DNA of 64,000 nucleotides, from the NCBI GenBank assembly GCA_964019165.1, contig OZ025272.1, positions 17,434,093 to 17,498,092 of the forward strand. The letters run 5' to 3'. How positions within the stretch are numbered: the first letter of the stretch is position 1; each line of letters starts with the position of its first letter. Below, one piece after another: positions 1-29,750 of this stretch. Made by a program: the position numbers and the translations under genes. Source of the DNA: Mastigias papua (lineage: Eukaryota > Cnidaria > Scyphozoa > Rhizostomeae > Mastigiidae). The notes under the pieces are model-generated. The model made no database searches, was not told where the DNA came from, and saw only the letters and a list, made by a program, of their open reading frames with translations.

Positions 1-571
1 TTCCCCGTCAGTAGTGCAGAATGTAGTGGCATATCTGTCTCATTCTTAGATTGAGATGAAACGACACCAACCTAGGATATACGTGAACTCCTTTGGACAT
101 CTTTCCTATACTAGGAATACGTTTTCACCTAATAATAATAATAATGAAAACTTCATTTCATTGAAAATATTTGCTACATAGAGATGTAAACCTCACTGAA
201 CAATAGGCAGTTTACAATTGACTACTTGGTTTGAATGCAACACTAATAACAGATTAATAAGAACAAAAATAATGATTATTGATTGAAGTCAATAAGATTG
301 GAGCTCAGGAGCTGACCACTCTTTGTTACATCTGCAGTAGTAACATGCTCTGATTGCAATGGTGGTTATCTTTCTGGTTATATAGTTTTTGGTAGTATTA
401 TCAGACTGTAAGGATGTTGGCATGTCAAGGAAGTCAGATGTACACTTATCAAATATACCTAAAATACTCATCGACAGGTTTATAAGCTTACCGTTTTTGT
501 ACGTATTGGATTATTTCTGTACCAAATCCCTATACTTGTGTGCCTTTCTTTGCGCATTGATCCAGCGGTTA

Positions 572-866
572 GATTCAAAACCCATGGTCAATTCTCAAAT
601 TTAGAGCCACTCATCAGAAATTTAGAGAAGTAAATCAGGTCACAAATTGTCTCAGTGACAACAGAAGAGCTGATGAATCCAGGGACGTTAGCAAAAATGT
701 TTGCGTGTTGTATAGATTGAAATGTTTTAGTAATGGACAAGAGGTTGGAGCCGTGTCGTCTGGTGATAGTGATAATAACAATAAAGCAGATCTATATAAT
801 GATAGCCTTCCAGCATTCGGTCCTGTTATTAAGACAAGAAGAACAAAGAAAAGAAAACTTAATTGC
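572..866 (+). other. Possible upstream DDX27 coding exon (N-terminal acidic/basic region)
   Basis: One frame is open from just after a TAG at about 569 to a TGA near 871 without any ATG. It encodes a low-complexity hydrophilic stretch, with a Ser/Asp/Asn-rich part followed by a basic run (residues KTRRTKKRK). DDX27 proteins have an acidic then lysine-rich region before the Q motif, so this would fit an N-terminal exon. A donor of the type used elsewhere in the gene (GTTTGA) lies at a codon boundary at about 867. The short stretch that should directly precede the Q motif (the conserved Phe and an LLK-like segment) is not found between here and 1245. Chance is a real alternative. Confidence 0.25.
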
Positions 867-1244
867 TGTGTTTGATGTAAAGGAAAGATTTATGTTATGC
901 ATAAGGTTCTTTATCAGAGGTACTCGTTGACAAACGAAATGAAAACGGACAATTAACAATGAAACAATATATATTTCAATAAATGTCACTATCTTTTGTT
1001 TCATACCCTAATTTATGTTGAACAGGTCTCAGCTATTTTGTGCAATATTGGAGAAATTTTCTATGATCCACTTTATTTCGGGCTATGGCAACATATCTTC
1101 ATGCACCCAATGTAAATTTGGTTTGTTGAATGAGACTTGACGGCACTTATACAATTTTTGAACTATTTGTGTAAGAGTATTCTAGAGGTTTTTGTGATTA
1201 GGATTCTTAGGTCATTTTATTTCTGGTTTTTTCATTGTTAATAG

Positions 1245-19693
<18,449 letters not shown>

Positions 19694-19732
19694 GTTGCCT
19701 TACTTTTCATATACCTATGAAGTCATGCGAGG

Positions 19733-19738
19733 AATAAA
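19733..19738 (+). promoter_or_regulatory. Polyadenylation signal of DDX27
   Basis: AATAAA lies 40 nt after the stop codon and would give a very short 3' UTR. Confidence 0.5.
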
Positions 19739-20429
19739 CATGCAAAAATGAATGTACTTGATCAATCTAGGATTACTATAGCATGCTATGTTGTATAATG
19801 AGTGTTATATCACGCAAGATTTCTTGATCTACTTTGAAGGCGCCTCCTCAAGAATCCTACTATTGCATACTATTAATTTGAAATTTGTTTTGTGACATTA
19901 CAACATAGTGACACTATGTTGTAATAGAATTTAATTTTCCTATTTGAATTTGAAATTTGAATATCATCTGATACCTAGAGGCTGCGCTTAACGCTATACC
20001 AAGTTTCAATTTTCAAATTAAGTGAACTTCAACAGTCACTAAAGGAGGAATTCAACTTTTTCTAAGCGGCCACGTGATAATCCTGAATATGCAATTTATT
20101 GGGGCATATCTGCTTGTAAGATTAACTATCTACCTAAATTATTTGGACACTGTTTAGAAACGAAGTATCTCATGACACGTCCGGAACAAAATTTTTTGTG
20201 TCGAGCTATAATAAATGCTTGATAAATTAACCTCATGTAGAAAATTAGGCCTGAATAAACTTTGCAGGGACATAGGGTTAATCTGAAATTTCATCCCTAT
20301 AGGAGACAAAGTCCTGGGTTAGCCCTTCTTTTGTCATTGGTTCTGTGCTTGGCGCTCCAAGTTCGAGAGTCGAGTAAGTTGTAGAGTGAAATATATAGCT
20401 AATTGGACACAACACTATACATCGTCAGA

Positions 20430-23125
20430 TTTTTGGAATACAGGTTGAAGGAGTAAATGAGTAGCAAGCACCACATCCAAGAAGGATTGGTTATAGCTGC
20501 TGCTAAGATCAAAAGACAGTGCCGGAAAATGTCAAATTGGAAAGGTCCAGGGAAAGACAAAGTCCAGAGATTCTGGATTGAGAGTATGACCAACCTTCAT
20601 GAGAGAATTCCTGAGCCGCTGAATAAGATCTTAATAGGAGAGAACGAGTTACTGGGTCGGATGAGTTGCCGTCATACAATTTTGTGCCAAAAGGACGTTT
20701 CAAAAGGAAATGCAGTTGAGAATTACCGGGTAGTTACTTGCCTCCTACTTATGGCAAAGCTATTAACAGATGTAATTGCCGAGGAAATTTATACCTACCT
20801 GGTGAATCTGTTACCGTATGAACAGAACGGTTGTAAGCGCAAGAGCAGAGGGACAAAAGATAAACTATTAATTGATAAAACGGTTTTGAAGGACTGCCGG
20901 AAAAGACAAACAAATCTTGCTGTGGTGTGGATAGATCATAAGAGAGCCTATGATCTTTTCCCGCATAGTTGGGTAAAAGAATGCATCGAATTGATGGGAA
21001 TTGTTAAAAATGTAGGAGAGTCATTAGAGAAAAGTGTGAAGCAGTGGAAACTATCGCTTACTTTAAATGGCAACGAACTTGGAGATTGTTTTTGGATATG
21101 TGAAAATCAATAGAGGTATTTTTTAAGGTGACAGCTTATCGCGGTTGCTCTTCGTATTGTATATGATACCCATGTCATTGATGCTACAGAAAGTAAAGGC
21201 AGGGTGCGAGTGGGGGAATGAGGAATTTAGTTATACCATCTGCTATCTATGGACGACCTCACACTTTATAGGAAGAGTGAAGAACAGATTGACTCTCTGG
21301 TAAGAACGGTGCACATATGAAGTACTGATATTCGGATGGAATTTGGGATCAGAAAGTGTAGTCTTCTCTTTTTGAAGAGGGGCAAGATTGTGAGACGCCA
21401 AGGTGTTGAACTCCCAAATAGAGAAACTATGAAAGAAGTGGACCAGGAAGGATACACGTACTTAGGTATAGTTGAACTGGATAAAATGAAAGAGAATGAA
21501 ATGAAAGAGAAAGCAATTAAAAAGTATAAAAGGAGGCTTAGATTTATTTTGAAATCAAAACTGAAAGGAAAGGTAACAGCTATAGACATGGGCGGTTGCA
21601 ATTTTTAGAAATGGACCAGGGATAATTGACTGGAAGGAAAGTGAATTAACCAGTGTTGACAGGAAAGCTAGAAAACACTGACAATGTATGGAGCAATGCA
21701 CCTAAAAAGTGATGTAAACAGGTTATACATAACAAGAAGGGAATGAGGGAGAGTACTGAGCAGTGTAGAGTATGCCATTAGAGGAGAAGAAAATAGTTTG
21801 GACCATTATCTTTTAACCTCAGAAGACATCTTGCGCAGAGGGGTTTTTGTAACTGGAACAATTAAAACTGAGTGTACTGTTCAATCCAAAGAGTTTTGAA
21901 AGCAGAGAGCTGAGGAACGTAAAGAAAAAGTTTTGGAAAAGAAAATGCATGGTCAGTTCAGTAAAGAAATTAGGAAAATAGCTATATTAGGCACCATATT
22001 GGCAAAGTATAGATAGCCCCATGTGCCGAATGTGTGGAAAGTGTGGAAAAAGTGTTCAACGTATAGTTAGTGCTTGTGAAAAACTTGCTCAGAAAGAGTA
22101 AAAGAGAAGACACAATAATGTTGTTAGGAAGATACATTGGGATTTGTGTAGGAGACATGAAAAAGAATACCAACAAAATGGTATGACCACATTCCGGACG
22201 GTGCTGTAGAAAATGACATCGTCAAACTTCTCTGGGGCATAAATATACAGTGCAACAATATGATAGAGGCAAGGAGGCCTGACATTGTTGTAATTGATAA
22301 GACAGAGAGAGAGTTTGCATCATTGTGGACATTGCTGTGTCTTCTGATAGAAGGGTAGCAGGGACGCTGGAGCATATTTTTGAGTGGGGGGGGGGCTGGG
22401 GATGAGTTGCACGTTCATATGAGAGTATGCACCAACGGGGTAGCGGGGAGGCAGTAGGGGGTCAAGGGTGGAACGCCTGAACAATTTTGCAATCCACACC
22501 CTATAATTCAGTAGAAAAGATGAAACCAATGAAATGTTTGTGAGAAAATTGAATACACCTCTTTGCTTCTCTCTGAAGATTATTGCCAGATCAGGTAAAA
22601 TGATAGAGACATACGTTTTCAGAGGAATAAGATCATGTCAAGTGCTAGGTGACCAAGAACACGGAACCCTTCCCTGACCTGACATATTTATGGAACTTTT
22701 GGACCAGTCTATAGCACCACGTTTTGAAAAGATTTGGGATACTTTTCTCCAACAGGCCCTGATGACTCCACCACTGGTACTTTGTTAAGGTGAATGAACT
22801 TTAACACGGAAAAAAGAGATCTACTTTCTGTTTGGATCGAATGCCTCAATCTTCACATCACACATTAGCAGAAAAGTGGGGGGACTGCAGCCCCCAGCCT
22901 CCGGCGTGCCTGTGTAGAAGAAAAAGTAGAAAAATATCACGATTTCAATAGAGAGGTCGAAAGAATGTAGGGAATAAGACAAGTGCAAGTAGTAATCGGA
23001 GCCCTCGGGAGTGCAACCAAAGGATTTGATAATTGGATTGAAAAGCTTGAAATCCCTTGCAATGTCGCTGATATGCAAAAGCCTGCACTGTTAGGGACAG
23101 CAAGGATACTACGAAAAGTATAAGA
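20430..23125 (+). pseudogene. R2/NeSL-type LINE with restriction-like endonuclease, decayed
   Basis: Segments in order: KGPGKDKVQRFW finger region and VENYRVVTCLLLMAKLLTDV (20457-21113, open); GDSLSRLLF and the catalytic SMDDLTLY (about 21128-21275); FGIRKC...GYTYLGIVE (21336-21608); then CRMCGKCGKSVQRIV, IHWDLC and a RPDIVVIDKTEREFA stretch (about 22020-22320), the PD-(D/E)XK endonuclease with its Cys-rich knuckle. The C-terminal VIGALGSATKGFDNWIEKLE segment is at about 22990-23120, after a roughly 560-bp unrelated insertion. Many stops and frameshifts separate the parts. MDD instead of YADD and the C-terminal nuclease fit R2/NeSL-like LINEs rather than APE-type ones. Confidence 0.85.
22345..22915. 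other. Sequence interrupting the R2/NeSL-type LINE
   Basis: About 570 bp splits the endonuclease end from the last C-terminal segment. It holds a poly-G tract and no recognised domain. It could be an insertion or replaced sequence. Confidence 0.45.
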
Positions 23126-23129
23126 AATG

Positions 23130-24514
23130 TAAATATGAAAGAAGGTCCTCTTGTTAGCCCTTGGTCATTAGTTAAGACTCGCCTATCAAGAGTAATTACA
23201 GCAATAAGAACAGCCAGAACATAAATGTAAACATAACAATGATAATTTATTTTGAAACCTCATGATAATACAATTTAAGTATACAATCATACACTTCACT
23301 ATATTAAGGCAGTGCATAATTGGCAAGTCTGCAAGGAAATAATAGTAATTTCTTGGATAGTAAACAAAATATAGGCATCTTGTGATGGTTTTCAAACCTT
23401 TGTTCTACATCACATTCAACATTTGTCATTGTTGAAATTATTTCATAGAAATTCTACTGTCACTTTAGCACAATTTCCAAAGTCTTGGTTTGAAAATAAC
23501 CAGCTGTTAACAAAGGATAAAGTGGTGTGAGTGAGATGTATTTGTGTTGCATTTAGGGATGTTGTCATTGTGGTTTCTTAATTGATTGTCACTCATATTT
23601 TCTAGATTCAAGCGGAGATAGATTCTAAGGTATTGTTGTTCATTTCCACTCTGTTTCTCACTTACATGGATTTTTAACTTTGATACTATGCTGATACTAT
23701 GGATGACAGACTTCATACATGTAGGAAGCATGAACTGGAAGTTTTTGTAGCAATGCTATCAGTATCAAGCTAAATGGCACAGAGGTTTATGGCAAATCTG
23801 ATAAACAATGCTATAAGACTGAAGTAAAGTGCATTTGAAAATGTAGATTCATATGTTTGGTATTTGGTAGCACTTAGTGGTGGGGTTTAAATAAGAGTGC
23901 ACAAATTTTTAGGCTGGAAAGAATACCTAGCATTAGCATGTGTTGTAAGGATGATTTCTGCAATATGCAGATAAGGTGTTAAGCTTCATTGCTATTTTTA
24001 CTCCAACTAATGGATGTATATGGAATAATTATAGTCTACAATAGACTTAAGGTGAAATTTCCAAATATAGTTTTTAAATAGTTCAAAATATATCTATATA
24101 TCTACCAACATACTGATTTCCTTCCAAAGAAAAGCTTATCATCACTGAAACAGAACAGCTATACAAGTAATGTTTTAACAATTGCAAAGCTTCAAAAGGT
24201 CATAAATTTTATGACCAGCATGATGACAAAAAGAGCGAGCATTGCTCTGTAAAATAGTCAATTTTGCAAATCCAGTTGCAGCTACTCAATTGAGACATTT
24301 TGATGCATACTTGAGTCATCAGTTAGTTGGGGGTATTCTTTTATAATATAGCTAGACTCATAATTCCATTTATGTAGCATCTCAAGAAGCAAGATTTGGA
24401 TATATGAAACACAAAAGATTGAGATGTATGCACATCGTTAATCATTAATAGCTCTGTAAAGTTTACTAGATTGCTTTATATTATTTACACACAGAGTTGC
24501 ACCTGTTCAAGTCA
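23130..24514. other. Non-coding stretch downstream of the Myb/SANT gene
   Basis: No repeat or domain recognised. Part of it may be the 3' UTR of the - strand Myb/SANT gene. Confidence 0.4.
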
Positions 24515-26014
24515 TTATGTACTAGAAGAATTCATCCTAGCCAAGAGTGTCTCAAAAATGTCAATAAAGCGTGATGTTAAGTTCACATTTTCTCGGTGCA
24601 TTTCCTCAAGTCGATTGTCTCGCTCTTTTTCTCGTATGATTCTAGCTGCTTCCCTCTCCAAACTTTCATTTCGCCATTTGTCTATAGTTTCAACTAGCTT
24701 TGATATATCCCCAGTTGTTGTTTGCTTGGTTGATTCTGCTCTGGACCTCTGGTTGTTTTCAGTGATGCAGGTGTGCTTTTTATCAATATTAACTGGTTTG
24801 TTGCTCTTTCTGTTGCTGCTGGTGTCAAATAAGGTTTTAAATACTTCTAATGGAGTCTTTTTACTATTCCTACCAAATGCACCATTTTGAGATCTTGCTT
24901 GGCTTATGCTTTGATTCTGTGAAACATTTCTTTCAACAAAAGCATCTTGACCCTGACCAACTAATACCTTGTTTGGATTCTTATTACTAAAATAGTAAAG
25001 AGGAACAGGTAATCCATTTTTGCCTTTTTCAGCTTCTCCATTCTTTAGTATTGTCTCAATATCAGATTTGTCAAGTATAATCTCTTGTGGTGGCTTATTT
25101 ACCAAATTACTAGCAGACCTATCCATCTTTTGTTTTTGGTCATCTACCTTTGGACAGCAAACAACTGGCTCTTTTATACCACCAGCAGACACATCAGTAC
25201 TATTAGGTGAAAATGATGAACTTAGTTGTTTTTTGTGAGTAGCAGCTGCCTTGCTTTGACCTTGGTATGAAGGTAGTTCCACTGGGAATGTTACCACAGA
25301 TGATGGCAAAGGGGCAGAACTTTGCTCCAAATATGCAATATTAGAAGAGAATTTTGAAGCTCCATTGTGCTTATTTGTTTGAACTATTTTCCTGTTTTCT
25401 GTTGAACTACCCTCTGTAAAAGAATTGGCTGATGTTGTATTTTCCTGTTTACTTTGATCTAGTCCAGGGAGGATTGAACAAGATGGTGAACTAGAAAAAG
25501 TAGTGCAGAGTTTCTTTTGATTGGATGGCCCACTGGCATTACCAGGCTTTGAGCCTGCAAGTTGTGTTAATTTTCGCTTCAAGGCAGCTGGGCTTTGTGA
25601 TGGTTTTGCAGCACTCTGAAGAAATAATCTGTGTAATCGTTCAAAATGACGACAATCTTTCTTTTCTAACATCATAACCTTATGGAAATCATTCTTGAAA
25701 TTCCTCAGTTTTTGATGACATTGCTGAGCAGAAAATTCAGAGCCAAATTTCAGATTTATGATCTTTGCTATGTTGGCCCAAACACCAATTTTACGAATGC
25801 CTGGGTTCCTGAAGTTATCCCTATTTGCTTCATACATATCAAGTAGCATTTCACTTTCTTCCTTTGTCCAAACATGCTTATCTACCACGGCACTAGCATT
25901 TGGTCTAGATAGAGAAGGATTTGTTCTTTCAGTTCCTGGTGTAAGTAGTGTCACTGATGAAGAAGTAGATTGAGCTCCATTCTTTACTGTGACAGTGTTA
26001 GAAGATTTATTCAT
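24515..26014 (-). CDS. Myb/SANT-like (trihelix-type) DNA-binding protein, single ORF
   Basis: Uninterrupted 499-codon ORF. Residues about 47-112 match a Myb/SANT-like DNA-binding domain: spaced Trp/aromatic residues W49, W79 and F110, with an acidic TKEESEMLLDMYEANRDNF first helix and FSAQQCHQKLRNFKNDF as the recognition helix. A long Ser/Asn/Gln-rich, probably disordered middle follows. Residues about 440-499 form a charged coiled-coil (IDKWRNESLEREAARIIREK) ending in an amphipathic FIDIFETLLARM, probably for dimerisation. Such proteins are nuclear regulators. The same domain is also used by the partner proteins of PIF/Harbinger transposons, so a transposon origin is possible. The first in-frame ATG is at 26014. 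No intron is needed to read it. Confidence 0.82.
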   Translation of the reverse strand: MNKSSNTVTVKNGAQSTSSSVTLLTPGTERTNPSLSRPNASAVVDKHVWTKEESEMLLDMYEANRDNFRNPGIRKIGVWANIAKIINLKFGSEFSAQQCHQKLRNFKNDFHKVMMLEKKDCRHFERLHRLFLQSAAKPSQSPAALKRKLTQLAGSKPGNASGPSNQKKLCTTFSSSPSCSILPGLDQSKQENTTSANSFTEGSSTENRKIVQTNKHNGASKFSSNIAYLEQSSAPLPSSVVTFPVELPSYQGQSKAAATHKKQLSSSFSPNSTDVSAGGIKEPVVCCPKVDDQKQKMDRSASNLVNKPPQEIILDKSDIETILKNGEAEKGKNGLPVPLYYFSNKNPNKVLVGQGQDAFVERNVSQNQSISQARSQNGAFGRNSKKTPLEVFKTLFDTSSNRKSNKPVNIDKKHTCITENNQRSRAESTKQTTTGDISKLVETIDKWRNESLEREAARIIREKERDNRLEEMHRENVNLTSRFIDIFETLLARMNSSST

Positions 26015-27640
26015 CTGTAGATGATCAATATGCAGTCAGACAGTAATGAAAATAAATCATCTAATTGTGTTAGAAAATGTATCATTCACACAAAGTAATT
26101 GTAGTTACTTGCAAATAATACAAATATTGCAGAGATTGTGATTGAATCTTAAACTGTTGCTCATAGAATACACTGCATACATTTGAATATGTGGTCACTA
26201 GGAATACCTATTCCATATGACTTTGAGAAGTTCATGTTTATTAGTTCTCTCATAATCAAAGATAATATGATAATAACTAGAGCCCCTTTTCTGATTTTCT
26301 GCCCCCAATTCCCTGGTTATGTCAGTGAATGATAAATTTTATTTCTGATATTGACAATTATGCACTATTCTTTATGGTAAGTGGGTGGATGCACTTACAC
26401 AAAACTAATGGGGCACAGGAGGACATTGTTCACCCAATTTAGATTTTGCCCCTTGTTGCCTGTGAAACAAGTTTAATATGGAAGCATTTTTTGTCCAAAA
26501 GCCTAAAAGATAGAAAATTTGATGAAGACAGCCATCCTTCATTAAAAGAGGATACTTAAAATTGTTTTTTGAGAGCTGGATGCATTTCTGCTTGTCAATG
26601 TGCATTGTATGTTGAAGAAACTTCATCTCATTTGAAACCAAATCAAATACAAATGAAATAAATTCAACTAAGTTTGCAACCATTAGAGTTTATTTTCCGT
26701 TCCCTTCATTGGTATGTCTTGTTTTGATGTTTTTCACCTTACCAACCTTCCTGCAAAGTTTACACTGTGTGCATAGATACTGCAACAGCTCAAGTTTGTA
26801 ATTATGCTGTATCTTTTAACTGCCAAACAGAACAGCAGGATAGAGGGAACTGTCATGAATATAATTGCATCCAGGACACTTAATGAAAACTACTTAATTA
26901 AATATGTTGTATAGTGTGCTATCTCCAGGTTTTCTTTTAAGACACAGTTTTGCAATCTTATTGCATGCAACATTAAATATATATCATGCAAAAAGCTAAA
27001 ACCAACTTTTAACAGACAGCGGGGATAAGTTGTAGCACAAAACATAATATATTTAGCTGTATAATTTTTGGATGTATGCCTGCATCCTTGCCTCTACTTT
27101 TGCCATCCACTGTGCCTTGAATCATTTCTCTCATGGTCAAAGTTGCAAGCCCATAGCCTGTTTGATTTGTAGGGGGGGGGCATATTTACTCTGAGTGTAG
27201 TGAATATCAGTCAGCTTGGTGGCCTTTAGGCTCAGCAAACCTGTCACTGGGCTGCAAATTATATTGAAATGAATGCATTGATATAAATTAAATTTGGAGA
27301 GGATGCAGGAAATTTTAAGTGTTTTATTTTTAAGCAAGGTACTGAGACAAAATCTGGATTTCCAAGGGGCTTTGCCCCCTGGGCCACCCTATGGCTACAA
27401 TCATAAAAGGTTGCAGTTCCAGGGGGTTCAGAGGACCCAACCCCATTGCCAGGTTTATACTAATTTGGGGCTGCAACCCCCGTTTGAAGTTAAAGAGTTT
27501 TGTTTGCCAAAGGTATGCAGACCTACTATCATATTTTGCTCCAACAACAACAAAAGTGAATTGCAATTTGAGTACAGTTGAGTACAAATTCAAGCGACTA
27601 TAAAGGGTGTTTGCTGAAAATGTCAATAGAGAACTCTGTC
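26015..27640. other. Intergenic, no firm feature
   Basis: Contains low-complexity G- and C-rich pockets with small inverted repeats (for example GGGGCTTTGCCCC at about 27366 and GGGGCTGCAACCCC near 27467). No gene recognised. Confidence 0.4.
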
Positions 27641-27675
27641 CTGAGCCCTGCTAGTCCTCTCTAATAATCTTGCAG

Positions 27676-27845
27676 TGCGTGGCAGCATCAAAGATGGCCT
27701 AACTGAACATCAGTTATTCCAGTTAGCCCATAAGCTGTCTCCATTTTTCAACTCAATACGTGGTGTTCGTATCCACCGTGGAGATGTAACTTTTCTAAAT
27801 CATTTTAAACCAAGCGATCCATCAGACAACGGAACCACTTTTTAG
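27676..27845 (+). CDS. Putative terminal exon of an unknown gene
   Basis: After an AATCTTGCAG acceptor, one frame is open to a TAG at 27843. It encodes a balanced, non-repetitive sequence (GSIKDGLTEHQLFQLAHKLS, then FFNSIRGVRIHRGDVTFLNH). The frame has no ATG. An AATAAA signal lies downstream at about 27929. Composition and ending look like a last coding exon or a processed pseudogene. The protein was not recognised, and upstream exons were not found. Confidence 0.35.
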
Positions 27846-28254
27846 CAACATGATTGAGCATATGAAAGTTTCACGCTCTCTCTGGGTTCCATTACTACAC
27901 AAAATTAATCAACAAGATGTATAAAATGAATAAACATGGATGGAAGCATAAAATACTTCAGACCTTGTCATATCTTGATTGTAGTGAACAGAATATTCTT
28001 ATAGGTTCCAAACACATACGGTGTAACGTTAACGTTGAGTGAAACAATGTTTTGTTTTACTAATGACTATATCACGTGATTGCTTTTCTGCTTTGCTGTA
28101 CTTCAGACTGTACTCGTAAATTTGCATTTACATTTCTATTGATGTTTACTATTAACAGAACCTTCCGAACATAGATCAAGTGGGTATTTCTAAATTCGCT
28201 GAGTAGTTGTTCTTATTCTCAAATTCTATATGCTGTGCAAAACGGAGCTAGCGA

Positions 28255-28412
28255 AAACGACCGAAAACAAGCCAAAACGCGCCAGAATGACCCCTAAAAT
28301 GCGCCAGAACGACCCCCAAAATGCGCCAGAACGACCCGAAAACGAGCCAGAACGACCCCAAAACACGCGAGAAAGAGTCCAAAACCAGCCAAAACGACCA
28401 TTGTAAACGACC
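28255..28412. repeat. Short degenerate tandem repeat of about 21 bp
   Basis: Repeats of an AAAATGCGCCAGAACGACCC-type unit, more GC-rich than its surroundings. Confidence 0.75.
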
Positions 28413-28585
28413 GGCCCGAAACGCCGACGGGGAAAAAGTATTGGAAACGAGACCAACCGTAAAAATTAATGTTTATTATTATTAGTACTGTCGGAGAAAT
28501 GCCATTGGGCATATAGCCAATAGACGCCCCCCTGACTATCTATTTTATCAAAAAATGCATAGGGACCATTCAAAAAATTCAAAGA

Positions 28586-28810
28586 ACGTACAGGTACTTG
28601 TTTGTTATCCCCCCTCCCCCCCACCAACATCAAACTTGACAGGCACTCGACAGGTTTGTTCTCGCAGTGTATCAAACTTCACAGGTACTTGACAAGTACT
28701 TGACAGTTACTCAACAGACAGGAAGTGAGGAACAGATCTTGAGTATTGTTTCAATTTAGTTATTTTTATTTTGGTGGGGGGGGATAACAAATAAGTACCA
28801 GCGTACGTAA
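28586..28810. mobile_element. Small inverted-repeat (MITE-like) element
   Basis: Ends ACGTACAGGTACTTGTTTGT... and the inverted ...ACAAATAAGTACCAGCGTACGT, both next to C- or G-rich tracts (TTATCCCCCC / GGGGGGATAA). About 225 bp with no ORF. Confidence 0.5.
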
Positions 28811-29750
28811 GCCAATGTATTTTTCAACCGCTTATTACTTGCCAAGCATCCTGAATAGATAAAACTATTTCTTTGAAACTATACACGCAAGATCTTTCTA
28901 ATCATGAAAAGCTTTAATTTACATTTTAGGTTTCTTTATGCATTACATTTTGCAAATAGCAAGCTAAAGAATAGATTCAAACATATCGAGGGGTGTGATG
29001 AGTTAAAAGTTCGGACGCTTAGGGGGATGGGGGTGTCTCCAAAGCGTGCAAAGCGTACAGGGGGGGGGATGAGGGGCCCATAATTGATGAATATTTAGCG
29101 TACGTACTTTTTCAATGGCCCATACCAAGATATTCTTATTGCGACCCCCCCCCTGCTTATTAATTTTGAGCTGAGAAGAAATTTTCCCTACCAGACCCAG
29201 AAGTGTCTGGCAAATGTAGCTCGTGGTCATTGTTTGTTGTTTTGACAAAATGTTTGCATGAATTGAGTAGTTGCTATTAGAGGCACTGGGAACGCAGCTG
29301 AAAGTCGCGTCGATGATGATGAAGCAATAAACGAAGACGATGGACACCATTCTTGGTATGTTAGAAGATGTGCAAAAAAGTAATAAAGCATTTTTCAAAA
29401 CGCGGAGGTTTGTTTATAGAATGAAAATGTTGGCCTTCTCTCTACCCCCATCTATAACATCCCACCCCATACTTTTGCCTCCAAAATAGAGAGGGGATTA
29501 CCGCTTATTGATTTTCCGATATTTTGTCGACCTCCTCAAGCCTGTAACAATATACGGTAATAATAATATAACAAATCTTTAAACAGGATATACATTGCAA
29601 CAAAAATGCTGTTATAAATATGTGGCCTGTATGGAAAGGAAAAGAAAGAAAGCTTAAAAATATGTCTATTTGATAAAAGCCTATCAGTAAATAAAATGGC
29701 TATCTAGAAGTTATATGTTACGTATGTTACGGCAAAATATGTTACGGGTT

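Noticed and set aside
29003..29398. 131-codon - strand frame
   Set aside because: Its end is Pro/His-rich sequence from a G-rich repeat-like stretch, and no domain or signal was convincing.
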